Below, piece by piece: positions 54,604-63,803 of a stretch of 64,000 bases of DNA. A program made the translations under genes and the position numbers. A model generated the notes under the pieces. That model was not told where the DNA came from, made no database searches, and worked only from the letters and a program-made list of their open reading frames with translations. The stretch lies in assembly GCF_014196595.1 (NCBI RefSeq), contig NZ_JACIEA010000001.1, positions 374,845 through 438,844 on the forward strand, written 5' to 3'. The stretch's first letter is position 1; each line of letters begins with the position of its first letter. This DNA is from Sphingorhabdus rigui (GTDB lineage Bacteria; Pseudomonadota; Alphaproteobacteria; Sphingomonadales; Sphingomonadaceae).

Positions 54604-55131
54604 ATGCAGATCCGTAACCTGACCCTCATTGCAATGCTGCTGCTCGCATCCTGCGTTGCGCCGCCGCCGCCAGCGCCGCCGGCGGCACCCGTGCCGCCAC
54701 CGGTCGCCACCACGCCTGCGCCAACGCCGCGTCTGTCGGCGGATTGGAATGACTGGCCTTTTTCTGCAGGCGATTGGGTGTATCGGCGCGATGATCGCGG
54801 ATCAATTGCTGTATTTGGACCGACTGGCCAAAATGCAGTCGTCACCCTGCGCTGCGACCTGCAAAATCGGCGCATATATGTGTCACGTGTGGCGACGGCA
54901 CCCGGGCAACGCATCGTCATTCGGACATCTTCGTCCATGAAGGAATTTGCGGCCAAGCCGACCGGCGGAATGCCCGTCTATCTGGCAAGTGAAATCATGC
55001 CGATGGACGGGATATTGGACGCGATGGCGTTTAGCCGCGGGCGGATATTATTGGAAACGGACGGACATCCGCCGATCATTTTGCCCGCATGGGCAGAGAT
55101 TGCACGCATTGTCGAAGATTGCCGCAAATAG
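54604..55131 (+). CDS. Proline-rich lipoprotein, unknown function
   Basis: 175 aa. Lipobox L-L-A-S-C gives Cys17; then a Pro/Ala-rich spacer of about 25 residues and a globular part of about 130 aa with two or more Cys and alternating beta-strand pattern. The spacer suits a protein that reaches into the periplasm from the membrane. No known domain is recognised, though similar invasion-associated-locus-B-like outlines exist. Divergent from tlyA. Confidence 0.8.
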   Translation: MQIRNLTLIAMLLLASCVAPPPPAPPAAPVPPPVATTPAPTPRLSADWNDWPFSAGDWVYRRDDRGSIAVFGPTGQNAVVTLRCDLQNRRIYVSRVATAPGQRIVIRTSSSMKEFAAKPTGGMPVYLASEIMPMDGILDAMAFSRGRILLETDGHPPIILPAWAEIARIVEDCRK

Positions 55132-55252
55132 CCATTAGACGACGTCACATATCGCGGCGCGGAACCCCAATATTTGCCCGAAAAATAATTTATTACAAGA
55201 CTTGTTTAAGCGACCCGTTTGATTCAACTTCGGTCCTGCGGAGGGCAAATAT

Positions 55253-55357
55253 ATGTTTGAAGCAAGCAATTTCCATTCAACGAAAGGAGGTGATCCGATG
55301 TCTCATGGTTCAGTTAAGAGGTCGGGGAATTCCGTTCGGGAGATCGGCCGCCGATGA
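55253..55357 (+). CDS. Small ORF 1 of a coupled chain, 34 aa
   Basis: ATG 55253 behind GGAGGG with 7-base spacing. The product starts M-F-E-A-S-N-F-H-S-T-K-G-G-D-P and continues from an internal Met (55298) through M-S-H-G-S-V-K-R-S-G-N-S to a basic end, R-E-I-G-R-R. Codons 11-15 (K-G-G-D-P) coincide with a 15-nt stretch matching the complement of the 16S rRNA 3' end, so internal initiation at 55298 giving a 19-aa form is possible. Its stop overlaps the next start (ATGA). Function unknown. Confidence 0.5.
   Translation: MFEASNFHSTKGGDPMSHGSVKRSGNSVREIGRR
55282..55296 (+). promoter_or_regulatory. Extreme Shine-Dalgarno element (15-nt complement of 16S 3' end)
   Basis: GAAAGGAGGTGATCC is perfectly complementary to GGATCACCTCCTTTC, the standard 3' end of bacterial 16S rRNA. 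Ordinary ribosome sites pair over 4-8 bases. It ends one base before ATG 55298, too close for optimal initiation there, which suggests ribosome pausing, reinitiation control or 30S binding rather than a simple start signal. Confidence 0.7.
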
Positions 55358-55383
55358 TATCGGCGATGCCGGTCACGGCATGA
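55354..55383 (+). CDS. Small ORF 2 of the coupled chain, 9 aa
   Basis: Starts inside the stop of ORF 1 (CGATGA) and ends inside the start of ORF 3 (GCATGA). The product is M-I-S-A-M-P-V-T-A. It may serve only as a translational coupler. Confidence rests on the double overlap, not on the peptide. Confidence 0.3.
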   Translation: MISAMPVTA

Positions 55384-55418
55384 AAGCAACTTCCGGCAGC
55401 GGCACATCCGACCGCTGA
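55380..55418 (+). CDS. Small ORF 3 of the coupled chain, 12 aa
   Basis: Starts in the ATGA overlapping the stop of ORF 2. The product is M-K-A-T-S-G-S-G-T-S-D-R, polar and unstructured. It ends 11 bases before the terminator stem. Function unknown. Confidence 0.3.
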   Translation: MKATSGSGTSDR

Positions 55419-55429
55419 CCCATGTTTAA

Positions 55430-55460
55430 GGGCCGTTGGATCATTCCAGCGGCCCTTTTC
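55430..55460 (+). terminator. Strong terminator ending the small-ORF transcript
   Basis: GGGCCGTTGGA (55430-55440) pairs with TCCAGCGGCCC (55445-55455) over 11 positions (one G-T pair) around a TCAT loop, and TTTTCTGTTT follows. It separates the small-ORF unit from sppA. Confidence 0.85.
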
Positions 55461-55519
55461 TGTTTCGCAGTCTTGTCAGCGTGCAATATCTTTTTGTCGA
55501 ACAGCAGTGGCAAACGGCG

Positions 55520-55539
55520 TTCGAATGCTTACATTCGAA
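55520..55539. promoter_or_regulatory. Hairpin just upstream of sppA
   Basis: TTCGAATG-CTTA-CATTCGAA, a perfect 8-bp stem 25 bp before the sppA start. On + it is followed by AAAAGG, overlapping the region before the ribosome site. It could act as an mRNA leader structure, or as a terminator for - strand transcription (TTTT on that strand). Confidence 0.45.
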
Positions 55540-55564
55540 AAAAGGTAAAAAGGGACAAGACATT

Positions 55565-57439
55565 ATGCAGTTTCTGCGCGTCAGCTGGAAGATATTGGTC
55601 GGGTTGAAAGACCTGCTCGTGCTCGTTTTCCTGTTGTTCTTCTTCCTCGCGATATTCGCGCTTCTGAACGCCAGCCCCAATCCGGCGGTCGTGCGCGATG
55701 GTGCGTTGTTGCTGAAACTTGATGGTGTTATTTCCGAACAGCCTGCAGAAGTTGACCCGCTGACAGCGCTCACATCCTCGTCCATGCCAACCGGTGAAAT
55801 TCGCCAACGCGATGTCGTTCGCGCGCTCAAGCTCGCGGAAAAAGATACGCGGGTGAAACTGGTCGTTGTCGACATGGAACGGTTCATGGGCGGCGGACAG
55901 GCGAGCCTTGCAGCAATCGGCAACAGCCTTGAGGCGGTGAAAAAGGCGGGCAAGCCTGTCTATGCCTTTGCCACGGCCTATACGGACGACAGCTATCAAC
56001 TGGCGGCCCATGCCACGCAAATCTGGATGGACCCGCTGGGCGGCGCAATGATTACGGGACCCGGCGGATCACAGCCTTATTATAAAGGCTTGCTCGATCA
56101 GCTTGGGGTGAAGGCCAACATCTACCGCGTCGGAACGTTCAAGAGCGCCGTTGAACCCTATATGCGCACCGAGCAGTCCCCTGAATCCAAAATGGCGATC
56201 AAGGGGGTTTATGATGAAGTCTGGGGCCAGTGGAAAGCGGGCGTAGCAAAGGCGCGCCCTCAGGCGCAGCTGGACCGTATGTTGACCGACCCGGCCGGTG
56301 CGGTGGAGTCCGCCAAAGGTGATCTGGGGCAATTGGCGCTGTCTTCTCGTCTGGTCGACAAGCTTGGTGACCGTATCGCATTCGGGAAATTCATCGCCGG
56401 AAAGGTTGGCGCGGACGATAAGAAAACGACCGGTGGCTTTGCCCACACACCAATGGGCGCGTTACTTGCGAGCTACGGCCCCGCAACTGCGGGTGCACAG
56501 ATTGGCGTTGTGACCATTGCGGGAACCATCGTTGATGGAGAGGGTGGTCCCGGAACCGCAGCGGGCGACACCGTCAGCGGTCTCATTTACGATGCGCTCG
56601 ACAACAAGGATTTGAAAGCGTTGGTGGTCCGCGTGGATTCGCCGGGCGGTTCCGTCACCGCATCGGAAAAAATCCGTCTCGCCATTGAAGCGGCGAAGGC
56701 GAAAAAGATTCCGGTCATCGTTTCTATGGCGAATTTGGCCGCAAGCGGGGGTTATTGGATATCGCTTCCTGCCGATGTTATTTTTGCCGATCCTGCCACA
56801 ATTACCGGATCCATTGGTATTTTCGGCGTCATTCCAAGCGCTGAGGCTGGCCTTGCGAAAATCGGCGTGAATGCGGACGGCGTGAAGACGACGCCATTGT
56901 CGGGCGAACCTGATATCTTGAATGGCTTTAGCCCCGAATTTGACCGCGTGGCCCAAAGCGCCATTGAGAACGGCTATCGCCAGTTCCTGACGCGCGTCGC
57001 AACGGCGCGCAAGAAAACGCCTGAACAAGTCGATGCTGTTGCGCAGGGGCGTGTATGGGCAGGTGGTACGGCCCGCCAGCTCGGCCTCGTCGACAGGACC
57101 GGTGGTATGCATGAGGCGCTTGCGGAAGCCGTAAAGCGTGCCGGATTGAAACCCGATGGATGGCATGCCGAATATATTGAACCACCAGCGAGCTTCGCAG
57201 GCACGTTGATCAGTGGCCTGATGCCAAAGCGGGCGCAGGCTGCAGCGCCGATGGACATTTTTGCGCAAGCATCGTGGCAGCAGCAGTTGCTGTTCCAACG
57301 GATTTCGGCAGATTTGAATATGCTGACGGGTGTGCGTGGCGCGCAGGCCAAGTGCCTTGAATGTGTGGATTTTGGCGCACCCGCGACGGCAAAGGCCGAT
57401 ACCGGCTGGTTCGCGATGTTGATGAAGGCCTTAAGCTAA
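55565..57439 (+). CDS. sppA: Signal peptide peptidase SppA, 67K type
   Basis: 624 aa from ATG 55565 with AGGGACA upstream; an open frame further upstream runs through the terminator and is ignored. One N-terminal membrane helix (residues 17-35), then two tandem S49 protease domains. The catalytic Lys193 (R-V-G-T-F-K-S-A) lies in the first and the nucleophile Ser394 (N-L-A-A-S-G-G-Y) in the second, as in E. coli SppA. It digests remnant signal peptides in or at the inner membrane. Confidence 0.93.
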   Translation: MQFLRVSWKILVGLKDLLVLVFLLFFFLAIFALLNASPNPAVVRDGALLLKLDGVISEQPAEVDPLTALTSSSMPTGEIRQRDVVRALKLAEKDTRVKLVVVDMERFMGGGQASLAAIGNSLEAVKKAGKPVYAFATAYTDDSYQLAAHATQIWMDPLGGAMITGPGGSQPYYKGLLDQLGVKANIYRVGTFKSAVEPYMRTEQSPESKMAIKGVYDEVWGQWKAGVAKARPQAQLDRMLTDPAGAVESAKGDLGQLALSSRLVDKLGDRIAFGKFIAGKVGADDKKTTGGFAHTPMGALLASYGPATAGAQIGVVTIAGTIVDGEGGPGTAAGDTVSGLIYDALDNKDLKALVVRVDSPGGSVTASEKIRLAIEAAKAKKIPVIVSMANLAASGGYWISLPADVIFADPATITGSIGIFGVIPSAEAGLAKIGVNADGVKTTPLSGEPDILNGFSPEFDRVAQSAIENGYRQFLTRVATARKKTPEQVDAVAQGRVWAGGTARQLGLVDRTGGMHEALAEAVKRAGLKPDGWHAEYIEPPASFAGTLISGLMPKRAQAAAPMDIFAQASWQQQLLFQRISADLNMLTGVRGAQAKCLECVDFGAPATAKADTGWFAMLMKALS

Positions 57440-57444
57440 AAATG

Positions 57445-57474
57445 TGTCATCCCGAACCCATGTTCGGGATGACA
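57445..57474. repeat. Intergenic palindrome (GTCATCCCGAA type)
   Basis: TGTCATCCCGAA and TTCGGGATGACA form a perfect 12-bp stem around CCCATG, directly after sppA and before a convergent gene; it may also terminate transcription. A related palindrome (GTCATCCTGAA...TTCAGGAT) lies at 62688-62718. Confidence 0.7.
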
Positions 57475-57491
57475 ATTATCACTTGGGCTGT

Positions 57492-57803
57492 TTACGCCTT
57501 AACCGCACAAATAAGGCCGGACGAGCTTACGACGCCGAGTATTTCGGGGTCTTGCAGCGAACGTGTGCGCTTCAGAAAGTCCTCGACGGTAATCTTGCGC
57601 ATGTCCTGACCGCGCAGCTTTTTAAGGCCGCTCAGCTTATTCAATTGCACCAGTGAAAGCCGGTCGACCATCCGGTCAGCCATGCATGCTGCAATCGGTT
57701 GGGAGAGACCGGCATCCATCAGCGCGGTTTTTACGCGTGTTTCAGGGGTGGCACATGCCGAGAGCGCTAGTGCAACCAATGTGACTAGCGCTGCCGGTTT
57801 CAT
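57492..57803 (-). CDS. Small lipoprotein, unknown function
   Basis: 103 aa from ATG 57803 behind AAGGAAC; the frame extends to 57833 without support. Lipobox A-L-S-A-C (Cys17), then a mostly helical mature part with a central Cys in I-A-A-C-M-A-D-R-M and a second one near the C-terminus. No domain recognised. It overlaps the ppa stop by 4 bp, so the two are cotranscribed. Confidence 0.8.
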   Translation of the reverse strand: MKPAALVTLVALALSACATPETRVKTALMDAGLSQPIAACMADRMVDRLSLVQLNKLSGLKKLRGQDMRKITVEDFLKRTRSLQDPEILGVVSSSGLICAVKA

Positions 57804-58336
57804 ATACCATGTTCCTTCGCCCGTTCGACGCATTCCATAATGATACGCTTGGCGTCATTTTCATCACCCCAGCCATTCAACTTGGCCCATTTGCCGGGCT
57901 CCAGATCTTTATAATGGGTGAAGAAATGTTCGATCTGTTGCAGCACGATTGGTGGCATATCCTTGTACGTCACAACGTCCGAATAATAAGGGAATGTCTT
58001 ATTGACCGGCACGCAGAGCAATTTTTCGTCACCGCCAGCATCGTCTTCCATCATCAACACGCCAATCGGGCGGCATTTGACTACCGCACCGGCGACGATA
58101 GGCGAGCGCGCGACGACAAGTGCGTCCAACGGGTCGCCATCTTCACCCAGCGTATGTGGAACAAAGCCATAATTGGCGGGGTAACGCATGGGTGTGTGCA
58201 GGAAACGGTCTACGAAAAGAGCACCAGAAGCCTTGTCGAATTCATACTTTACAGGTTCACCGCCAATGGGAACCTCGATCAGCACGTTCAGGCTTTCAGG
58301 CACATTGTCGCCTGCTGGAATCAAATCAATACGCAT
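57800..58336 (-). CDS. ppa: Inorganic pyrophosphatase
   Basis: 178 aa, the usual size of family I soluble enzymes. The signature E-D-G-D-P-L-D-A-L-V supplies the three metal-binding Asp residues; the substrate-binding Y-G-F-V-P-H and K-x-x-x-Y-Y-S-D-V patterns also fit. It hydrolyses pyrophosphate in the cytosol. No clear ribosome site is seen before ATG 58336. Followed by the small lipoprotein gene. Confidence 0.95.
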   Translation of the reverse strand: MRIDLIPAGDNVPESLNVLIEVPIGGEPVKYEFDKASGALFVDRFLHTPMRYPANYGFVPHTLGEDGDPLDALVVARSPIVAGAVVKCRPIGVLMMEDDAGGDEKLLCVPVNKTFPYYSDVVTYKDMPPIVLQQIEHFFTHYKDLEPGKWAKLNGWGDENDAKRIIMECVERAKEHGI

Positions 58337-58359
58337 GGGAGAATGCTTTCAAATTGTTA

Positions 58360-60294
58360 TTAGTTGGTCCGCCGCGGACTGAGCAAACGATCGATCGCCG
58401 TTTCGCCCTTGCCCGTGGCTTCGAGGTGCGGATAGCGCAAGCCGCCTGAATAGGCGATGTCTATTTGCTCAAAACGTTTGTTGCGTTCCAATATAAGGCG
58501 GACGGGCTTTTCCCCACCCTTTGCAGCCTTGATTGCGGCACTCAGGCCGTCTTTGGAGTAAGCATAGCCGTTGACCGCAATGATTTTGGTGCCGTTGACA
58601 ATATTGGCCTTAAAAGCAGGACCGTTCCATAATACCGACGTGACGCGGCCTTCTTTATCCAACGTCAGCCCCAGCGAGTGCGTGAGGTTGAAGTTGTTGC
58701 CTTCCTTCATCAATTCTTTGTCGAAGATGTTGGGCTCTTCTTTCCAGACAAGTTTGTACCCGCCCAATTCAAAACCGTTCAGCGGTGCGGGCTGACCCGG
58801 TTGGCGCAATTTGGTATCCAGAAACGTCGCCCAATCATAAGGCTGCACAGCATTCAGCGTGCGGACAATCTCATCAAAATTATAAGTGAGCACGCCCCAA
58901 TCGGCGTTGCGCACGCCAAAGAAAGCCTTGGCGAAATCATCAAGTGATTTCTTACCCTTTGACAGCGTGCGGATGGTCATGTCCGCGTCGAGCCAGACCA
59001 AAGTGCCTTCATTATAATAATCTTCGCCGCGTGCCTGGCTCGCGAATGGCTTGGCTTTGCGTGCGCCAAAAATCGGATCATGCGTGGTATCTTCCACCGA
59101 ACGCCATGTGCGGCCGGGCTGCTCTGCATAAAAGCCGGCATGTTTCGCCAATTCGCCAAGTACCATCTCTTTCGACTGCAGACCCGAGCGCGCGCCAAGC
59201 ACCAGATCCCAAAAGCTGGTCTGCCCTTCATACACCCACAACAAATTGTCGCGCATTGGGGTGGAATAATCCGGCGTCCACATCGTATCAGGACGACGGA
59301 ACTTGCCGTTCCAGCTGTGCGTGAATTCGTGCGGCAACAGGCCGCGTTCGGACATATTGTCATCCCATTCGATGAAATAGTCAGTCTCGCGCGTATTTTC
59401 AGAGCTGCGATGATGTTCAAGCCCAATTCCGCCGAGCTCTTCCGTCAGCCCGAGCAGAAATTCATAGCGATCAAAATGCTTTGAACCAAAAAGCAGGAGC
59501 GATTCATCCACCAATGCGCGATGTGCAGCGATGTGCTCTGGCTTCGCAGCCAAATATTTGGCGTCGTCGGCCCACACATTCAGCGTGACGTTATTGCCCA
59601 GATCCCATTTTTTGTAATTCGGCCCCGCGAACATCGGGCTGTCGACCAAGGTTTCAAAACTCGTCACGCCGTAATCAATGCGGTTGCCGGTAATCTTTGC
59701 GCCATCAAGCGCCGCCACGCCCGTCCAGCCTTCAGGCAGCGTAATCGACGGCTTTACCTGAATAGCGCGGGTAAAATGTCCCGCGGGGTACAGGGCCACC
59801 TGTTCCCATTGGATGTTCATCATATTGGGCGTGACGTTGATGCGGCCTTCGCTTTCGCGGACAGGCGCTGTGAATTGGAATTCTACATCGACGGACGATG
59901 TTTCGGCAGGCACATCGACATGAAAGGCGTAAACCTGAACCGGGTCGCGGGTCCAACGCAGCGTTTGCCCGCCTGCACGGATCATCAGCCCTGTCATTTC
60001 GGCCAGTGCACCCCGTGGGCCATGCTTGCCGGGCAGCCACTGCGGGTAAAGCAGGATGAGCGGCTTGCCTTTTTCTACAGGAATGACCTGACGCACTTGG
60101 AAAATAGCACGATCAATATCGGTTGCGTCCACAGACAAGATCATTGGCGCCGACAAGGGGCGGTCTTGCGGCTCGGGGATGTTCGAGACGATAGGCACTG
60201 GCTGCGGCGCACTGTTTTGCGCAGAGGCTGCAGAAACGAGACTGGCAGAAAGGGCGAATGCGGCGATAGCGCGCGACAACATGCGTGGATTCAT
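58360..60294 (-). CDS. M61 family metallopeptidase with C-terminal PDZ domain
   Basis: 644 aa with a signal peptide (cleavage after A-S-A, residue 25). Zinc site H-E-F-T-H at 322-326 with the third ligand Glu356 (W-V-Y-E-G), the glycyl-aminopeptidase type of M61. An N-terminal beta domain precedes it, and a PDZ-like domain covers residues about 515-610 (L-G-L-T-L-D-K-E-G-R-V-T-S-V). It is a periplasmic peptidase; family members favour Gly or Ala at the N-terminus. Confidence 0.9.
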   Translation of the reverse strand: MNPRMLSRAIAAFALSASLVSAASAQNSAPQPVPIVSNIPEPQDRPLSAPMILSVDATDIDRAIFQVRQVIPVEKGKPLILLYPQWLPGKHGPRGALAEMTGLMIRAGGQTLRWTRDPVQVYAFHVDVPAETSSVDVEFQFTAPVRESEGRINVTPNMMNIQWEQVALYPAGHFTRAIQVKPSITLPEGWTGVAALDGAKITGNRIDYGVTSFETLVDSPMFAGPNYKKWDLGNNVTLNVWADDAKYLAAKPEHIAAHRALVDESLLLFGSKHFDRYEFLLGLTEELGGIGLEHHRSSENTRETDYFIEWDDNMSERGLLPHEFTHSWNGKFRRPDTMWTPDYSTPMRDNLLWVYEGQTSFWDLVLGARSGLQSKEMVLGELAKHAGFYAEQPGRTWRSVEDTTHDPIFGARKAKPFASQARGEDYYNEGTLVWLDADMTIRTLSKGKKSLDDFAKAFFGVRNADWGVLTYNFDEIVRTLNAVQPYDWATFLDTKLRQPGQPAPLNGFELGGYKLVWKEEPNIFDKELMKEGNNFNLTHSLGLTLDKEGRVTSVLWNGPAFKANIVNGTKIIAVNGYAYSKDGLSAAIKAAKGGEKPVRLILERNKRFEQIDIAYSGGLRYPHLEATGKGETAIDRLLSPRRTN

Positions 60295-60374
60295 GGGCCA
60301 GACTTTTGGCGAAAGCCGATTGGCGCGTCCAGCCCTATTCCACTAACAACAATTAGCCGCTAGGGCGCTTTAAT

Positions 60375-61595
60375 ATGGCAAAGATACAGACACCCCAAGC
60401 CGTTCGCGGTACTCAGGACATGTTCGGCGAGACAGAAGAACGTTTTGCGCATGTCGTCGCAACATTTGAACGCGTGCGCAGGCTTTATGGATTTAAGGGC
60501 CTGCAACTGCCCGTCATTGAGCCAACGGCGGTATTTTCGCGCAGCCTGGGTGAGGCGACGGATGTCGTATCCAAGGAAATGTACAGCTTCGAAGATCGCG
60601 GCGGGGATTCGATCACGCTGCGGCCCGAATTTACGGCGGGCATTGCGCGCGCATACCTTACCAATGGCTGGCAGCAATTTGCGCCGATGAAGCTGTCGGT
60701 GCACGGCCCATTGTTCCGTTACGAACGCCCGCAAAAGGGCCGCTATCGTCAATTTCACCAGATTGATGCCGAAATTATCGGTGCAGCAGAGCCTTCTGCC
60801 GATGTTGAACTGCTGGTGATGGCGGACCAATTGCTGAAGGAATTGGGCATAAACGACGGCGTGACGTTGCAGCTCAATACATTGGGCGACACGCCAAGCC
60901 GCGATGCGTGGCGCGCGGCATTGGTCGGATATTTCAACGATCATAAGGGTGCACTGTCCGAAGATAGCCTCGCGCGGCTGGAGAAAAATCCGTTGCGTAT
61001 TCTGGATAGCAAAGACCCCAAAGATCGCCCGATTGCCGACGCAGCGCCGGTGATCGACGATTATCTATCGGGCGAGGCACAGGATTTCTTCGGCGCGGTC
61101 ACCGCTGGCCTTGATGCCGCTGGCGTTGCATGGACACGCAATGCCGCGCTGGTGCGCGGGCTGGATTATTATCGCCACACCGCGTTTGAATTTGTGACCG
61201 ACCGGCTGGGTGCGCAGGGCACCGTACTGGGCGGCGGACGCTATGATGGCTTGATCGAAAATCTCGGCGGACCAGCGACGCCAGCGGTTGGCTGGGCGGC
61301 GGGCATTGAGCGGTTGGGCATGTTGATTGATGCCGTGCCAACACAGCAGATCGAAGCCATGATTGTTTTGGAGAATGACGCGGGTCTTGGGCATGCCTTC
61401 GCGCTTTTGCGTCAGCTGCGCCAAGCCGGAATTTCGGCCGACATGATTGCAACTGGCTCACCGAAAAAGCGGTATGACAAGGCGGTCAAGCAAAGCCCCG
61501 CTGCGATCCTGCGCGTCAATGAGGATGGCTATTACGGGATGTCCGGTGAAGGCAACGATGACCGGCTTAAGAGCATTCTTCAGTCGCTCGCATGA
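60375..61595 (+). CDS. hisS: Histidine-tRNA ligase
   Basis: 406 aa. Class II motifs are visible: G-T-Q-D near the start, motif 2 with the [15 protein letters not shown] segment, the histidine loop L-V-R-G-L-D-Y-Y, and motif 3 A-A-G-I-E-R. It charges tRNA-His. Its stop overlaps the prfA start (ATGA). Confidence 0.96.
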   Translation: MAKIQTPQAVRGTQDMFGETEERFAHVVATFERVRRLYGFKGLQLPVIEPTAVFSRSLGEATDVVSKEMYSFEDRGGDSITLRPEFTAGIARAYLTNGWQQFAPMKLSVHGPLFRYERPQKGRYRQFHQIDAEIIGAAEPSADVELLVMADQLLKELGINDGVTLQLNTLGDTPSRDAWRAALVGYFNDHKGALSEDSLARLEKNPLRILDSKDPKDRPIADAAPVIDDYLSGEAQDFFGAVTAGLDAAGVAWTRNAALVRGLDYYRHTAFEFVTDRLGAQGTVLGGGRYDGLIENLGGPATPAVGWAAGIERLGMLIDAVPTQQIEAMIVLENDAGLGHAFALLRQLRQAGISADMIATGSPKKRYDKAVKQSPAAILRVNEDGYYGMSGEGNDDRLKSILQSLA

Positions 61596-62671
61596 CCAAA
61601 ATCTCCCCGCAACGTATCGCGCTTATTGAATCGCGCTTTTCCGAGCTTGAGGCGCGGATGGCTTCGGGGCAGTTGGAGGGCGATGCCTTTGTCACGGCGT
61701 CCAAGGAATATTCGGAGCTGGAACCGGTCGCCAAGGCGGCGGCCAATGTCCGGCGACTGCGCAAGGAAATCGAAACCTTGCAGCATATGTCGAAGGATTC
61801 CTCCGACCCCGACCTGCACGAGATGGCGATTGAGGAACTGGAGGATGTCAGCCACCAGTTGAGCGAAGCCGAAACCGCTTTGGCTATCTCGCTCTTGCCG
61901 AAAGATGCCGCCGATGACCGGCCGGCCATGCTCGAAATCCGGGCCGGCACGGGCGGTGATGAAGCTGCGTTGTTCGCCGGTGACCTGTACCGCATGTACG
62001 AACGCTATGCCGCGGGGCAGGGGTGGAAGATCGAACCTATCTCGATCAGCCCGTCCGATGTGGGCGGCTTCAAGGAAGTTGTTGCCGCGATCAAGGGCAA
62101 TGGTGTTTTCGCCAAGCTAAAATATGAAAGCGGCGTCCACCGTGTGCAGCGCGTGCCTGTCACCGAAAGCGGCGGCCGCATTCACACCAGCGCAGCGACC
62201 GTCGCGGTACTGCCGGAGCCGACCGAGGTCGATATCCAGATCGAGGCGCGCGACCTGAAAATCGACGTGTACCGTGCGTCGGGTGCGGGCGGACAGCACG
62301 TCAACACCACGGACTCGGCCGTGCGCATTACCCATTTGCCAACCGGCATTGTGGTGACCTGCCAAGACGGGCGCAGCCAGCACAAGAACAAAGAACAAGC
62401 CATGCAAGTACTGCGCGCGCGGATGTATGAAAAAGAGCGCGAGGAAGCCCAAGGCGCCGAAGCCGAGGCCCGCAAGGCGATGGTTGGCTCAGGCGACCGT
62501 TCGGAACGCATCCGCACCTATAATTTCCCGCAAGGCCGCGTCACCGACCACCGGATCAACCTGACGCTGCATAAGCTTCCGGAGATATTGGAAGGCGGCG
62601 GCCTTGGTGAATTGGTTGCGGCGCTGATTGCCGAAGATCAGGCCGAGCGCATGGCGGGTCTTTCGGATTAA
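61592..62671 (+). CDS. prfA: Peptide chain release factor 1
   Basis: 359 aa, standard length. The P-V-T tripeptide for UAA/UAG recognition is at 189-191, and the catalytic G-G-Q is at 233-235 in [10 protein letters not shown]. Translationally coupled to hisS. The prmC methyltransferase that often follows is not present here. Confidence 0.96.
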   Translation: MTKISPQRIALIESRFSELEARMASGQLEGDAFVTASKEYSELEPVAKAAANVRRLRKEIETLQHMSKDSSDPDLHEMAIEELEDVSHQLSEAETALAISLLPKDAADDRPAMLEIRAGTGGDEAALFAGDLYRMYERYAAGQGWKIEPISISPSDVGGFKEVVAAIKGNGVFAKLKYESGVHRVQRVPVTESGGRIHTSAATVAVLPEPTEVDIQIEARDLKIDVYRASGAGGQHVNTTDSAVRITHLPTGIVVTCQDGRSQHKNKEQAMQVLRARMYEKEREEAQGAEAEARKAMVGSGDRSERIRTYNFPQGRVTDHRINLTLHKLPEILEGGGLGELVAALIAEDQAERMAGLSD

Positions 62672-62687
62672 GTCGGTAACCTCTCTC

Positions 62688-62718
62688 CCGTCATCCTGAA
62701 ACAAGTTCAGGATAACGG
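62688..62718. repeat. Intergenic palindrome (GTCATCCTGAA type)
   Basis: CCGTCATCCTGAA and TTCAGGATAACGG pair around ACAAG with one mismatch, between the convergent prfA and flavin monooxygenase genes. Same type as 57445-57474; it may double as a terminator. Confidence 0.6.
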
Positions 62719-62735
62719 AATGGCGTTAAGTTGGT

Positions 62736-63803
62736 TCAGATTACCAACCGCCCATGGTCCAATTTCGGCAACACATAACGTGCAAACATGTCGCATTCGT
62801 TGATGTGCGGGTAACCCGACAAAATGAACGCTTCGATGCCGACGGCGCGATAGGCTTCGATTTTGGCGAGCACTTGGTCCGGGTCGCCAACGATCGCAGC
62901 GCCGCAGCCTGAACGTGCACGGCCAATTCCGGTCCACAGATTGTCTTCCAGATATCCGTCGTTCGCTTCCGATTGCGCGCGCAATTCGGCCTGATGCGCC
63001 ACACCGAAGGTTTGCGTATCCAAGGATTTGTTGCGGATTGCGTCGCCTTGCTGCGCATCCAGCTTGGACAAGAGACGGTCCGCATAGGCCCTGGCTTCGG
63101 CTTCGGTTTCACGCACGATGACATGCGCGCGGAAGCCATATTTCAATGTCCGTCCAAATTTTGCCGCGCGCGCGGTCATGTCTTCGACAAGGTCCTTTGC
63201 GCCCTGAACCGTTTCCGGCCACATCAAATATACATCGCAACCTTCGGCAGCAGCGTCTTTAGCTGCGGGCGAGAGACCACCGAAGTACAAAGGCGGACAT
63301 TTGCCGCTGACGGTCTTCATGCGTGGCGGGTCGAGATCGATTTTATAATGTTCGCCATCAATCGACAGATGCTCGCCGTTCAACAATGTCTTGAGGATCT
63401 GCATCGCTTCGACCGTCCGGCGATAGCGTGGTTCGCTGTCCATCTTATCACCCGGCAAGTCAGACGAGATGATGTTGATGTTCAACCGCCCACCCGAAAT
63501 CTGGTCCAGCGTGGCAATCTGCCGCGCCAATTGCGGTGGCCAGCTTTCGCCAATACGCACCGCCATCAGCAACTTGATGCGTGTGGTCAGCGTCGCAATT
63601 GCGCTGGCAAAAGCAGTGGTATCCAACCCAAGCGTGTAGCCCGAGGGAAGCAATATATTGTCGAACCCGCCCTTTTCCGCGGCGAGCACGATATTGCGGC
63701 AATGCTCCCAACTCGACGCGAGCATGGGGTCGGATTGCCCAAGAAATTCGTAATCATCGTCGCATAATGCCGAGAACCAGCTGACTTCGATTGGATTTTT
63801 CAT
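62736..63803 (-). CDS. LLM-class flavin-dependent monooxygenase (alkanesulfonate monooxygenase-like)
   Basis: 355 aa, no signal. Bacterial-luciferase-like fold with SsuD features: E-V-S-W-F near the start, G-F-D-N-I-L-L-P-S-G-Y, the G-G-R-L-N-I-N-I-I-S block and a late A-R-S-G-C-G-A-A-I-V-G insertion region. SsuD-type enzymes use FMNH2 from a partner reductase to release sulfite from alkanesulfonates; the exact substrate is not fixed by sequence. Its start overlaps the stop of the upstream aldo/keto reductase (ATGA). Confidence 0.85.
   Translation of the reverse strand: MKNPIEVSWFSALCDDDYEFLGQSDPMLASSWEHCRNIVLAAEKGGFDNILLPSGYTLGLDTTAFASAIATLTTRIKLLMAVRIGESWPPQLARQIATLDQISGGRLNINIISSDLPGDKMDSEPRYRRTVEAMQILKTLLNGEHLSIDGEHYKIDLDPPRMKTVSGKCPPLYFGGLSPAAKDAAAEGCDVYLMWPETVQGAKDLVEDMTARAAKFGRTLKYGFRAHVIVRETEAEARAYADRLLSKLDAQQGDAIRNKSLDTQTFGVAHQAELRAQSEANDGYLEDNLWTGIGRARSGCGAAIVGDPDQVLAKIEAYRAVGIEAFILSGYPHINECDMFARYVLPKLDHGRLVI

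Noticed and set aside
54555-54956. N-terminal extension of TlyA
   Set aside because: The extra frame lies opposite the lipoprotein gene, whereas TlyA proteins begin near the S4 domain (M-A-T-K-K-T-R-L-D).
55422-55607. A 61-codon frame with a lipobox-like start (A-V-L-S-A-C)
   Set aside because: No ribosome site, it runs through the strong terminator stem and the second hairpin, and it overlaps the sppA start in another frame; the lipobox is probably chance.
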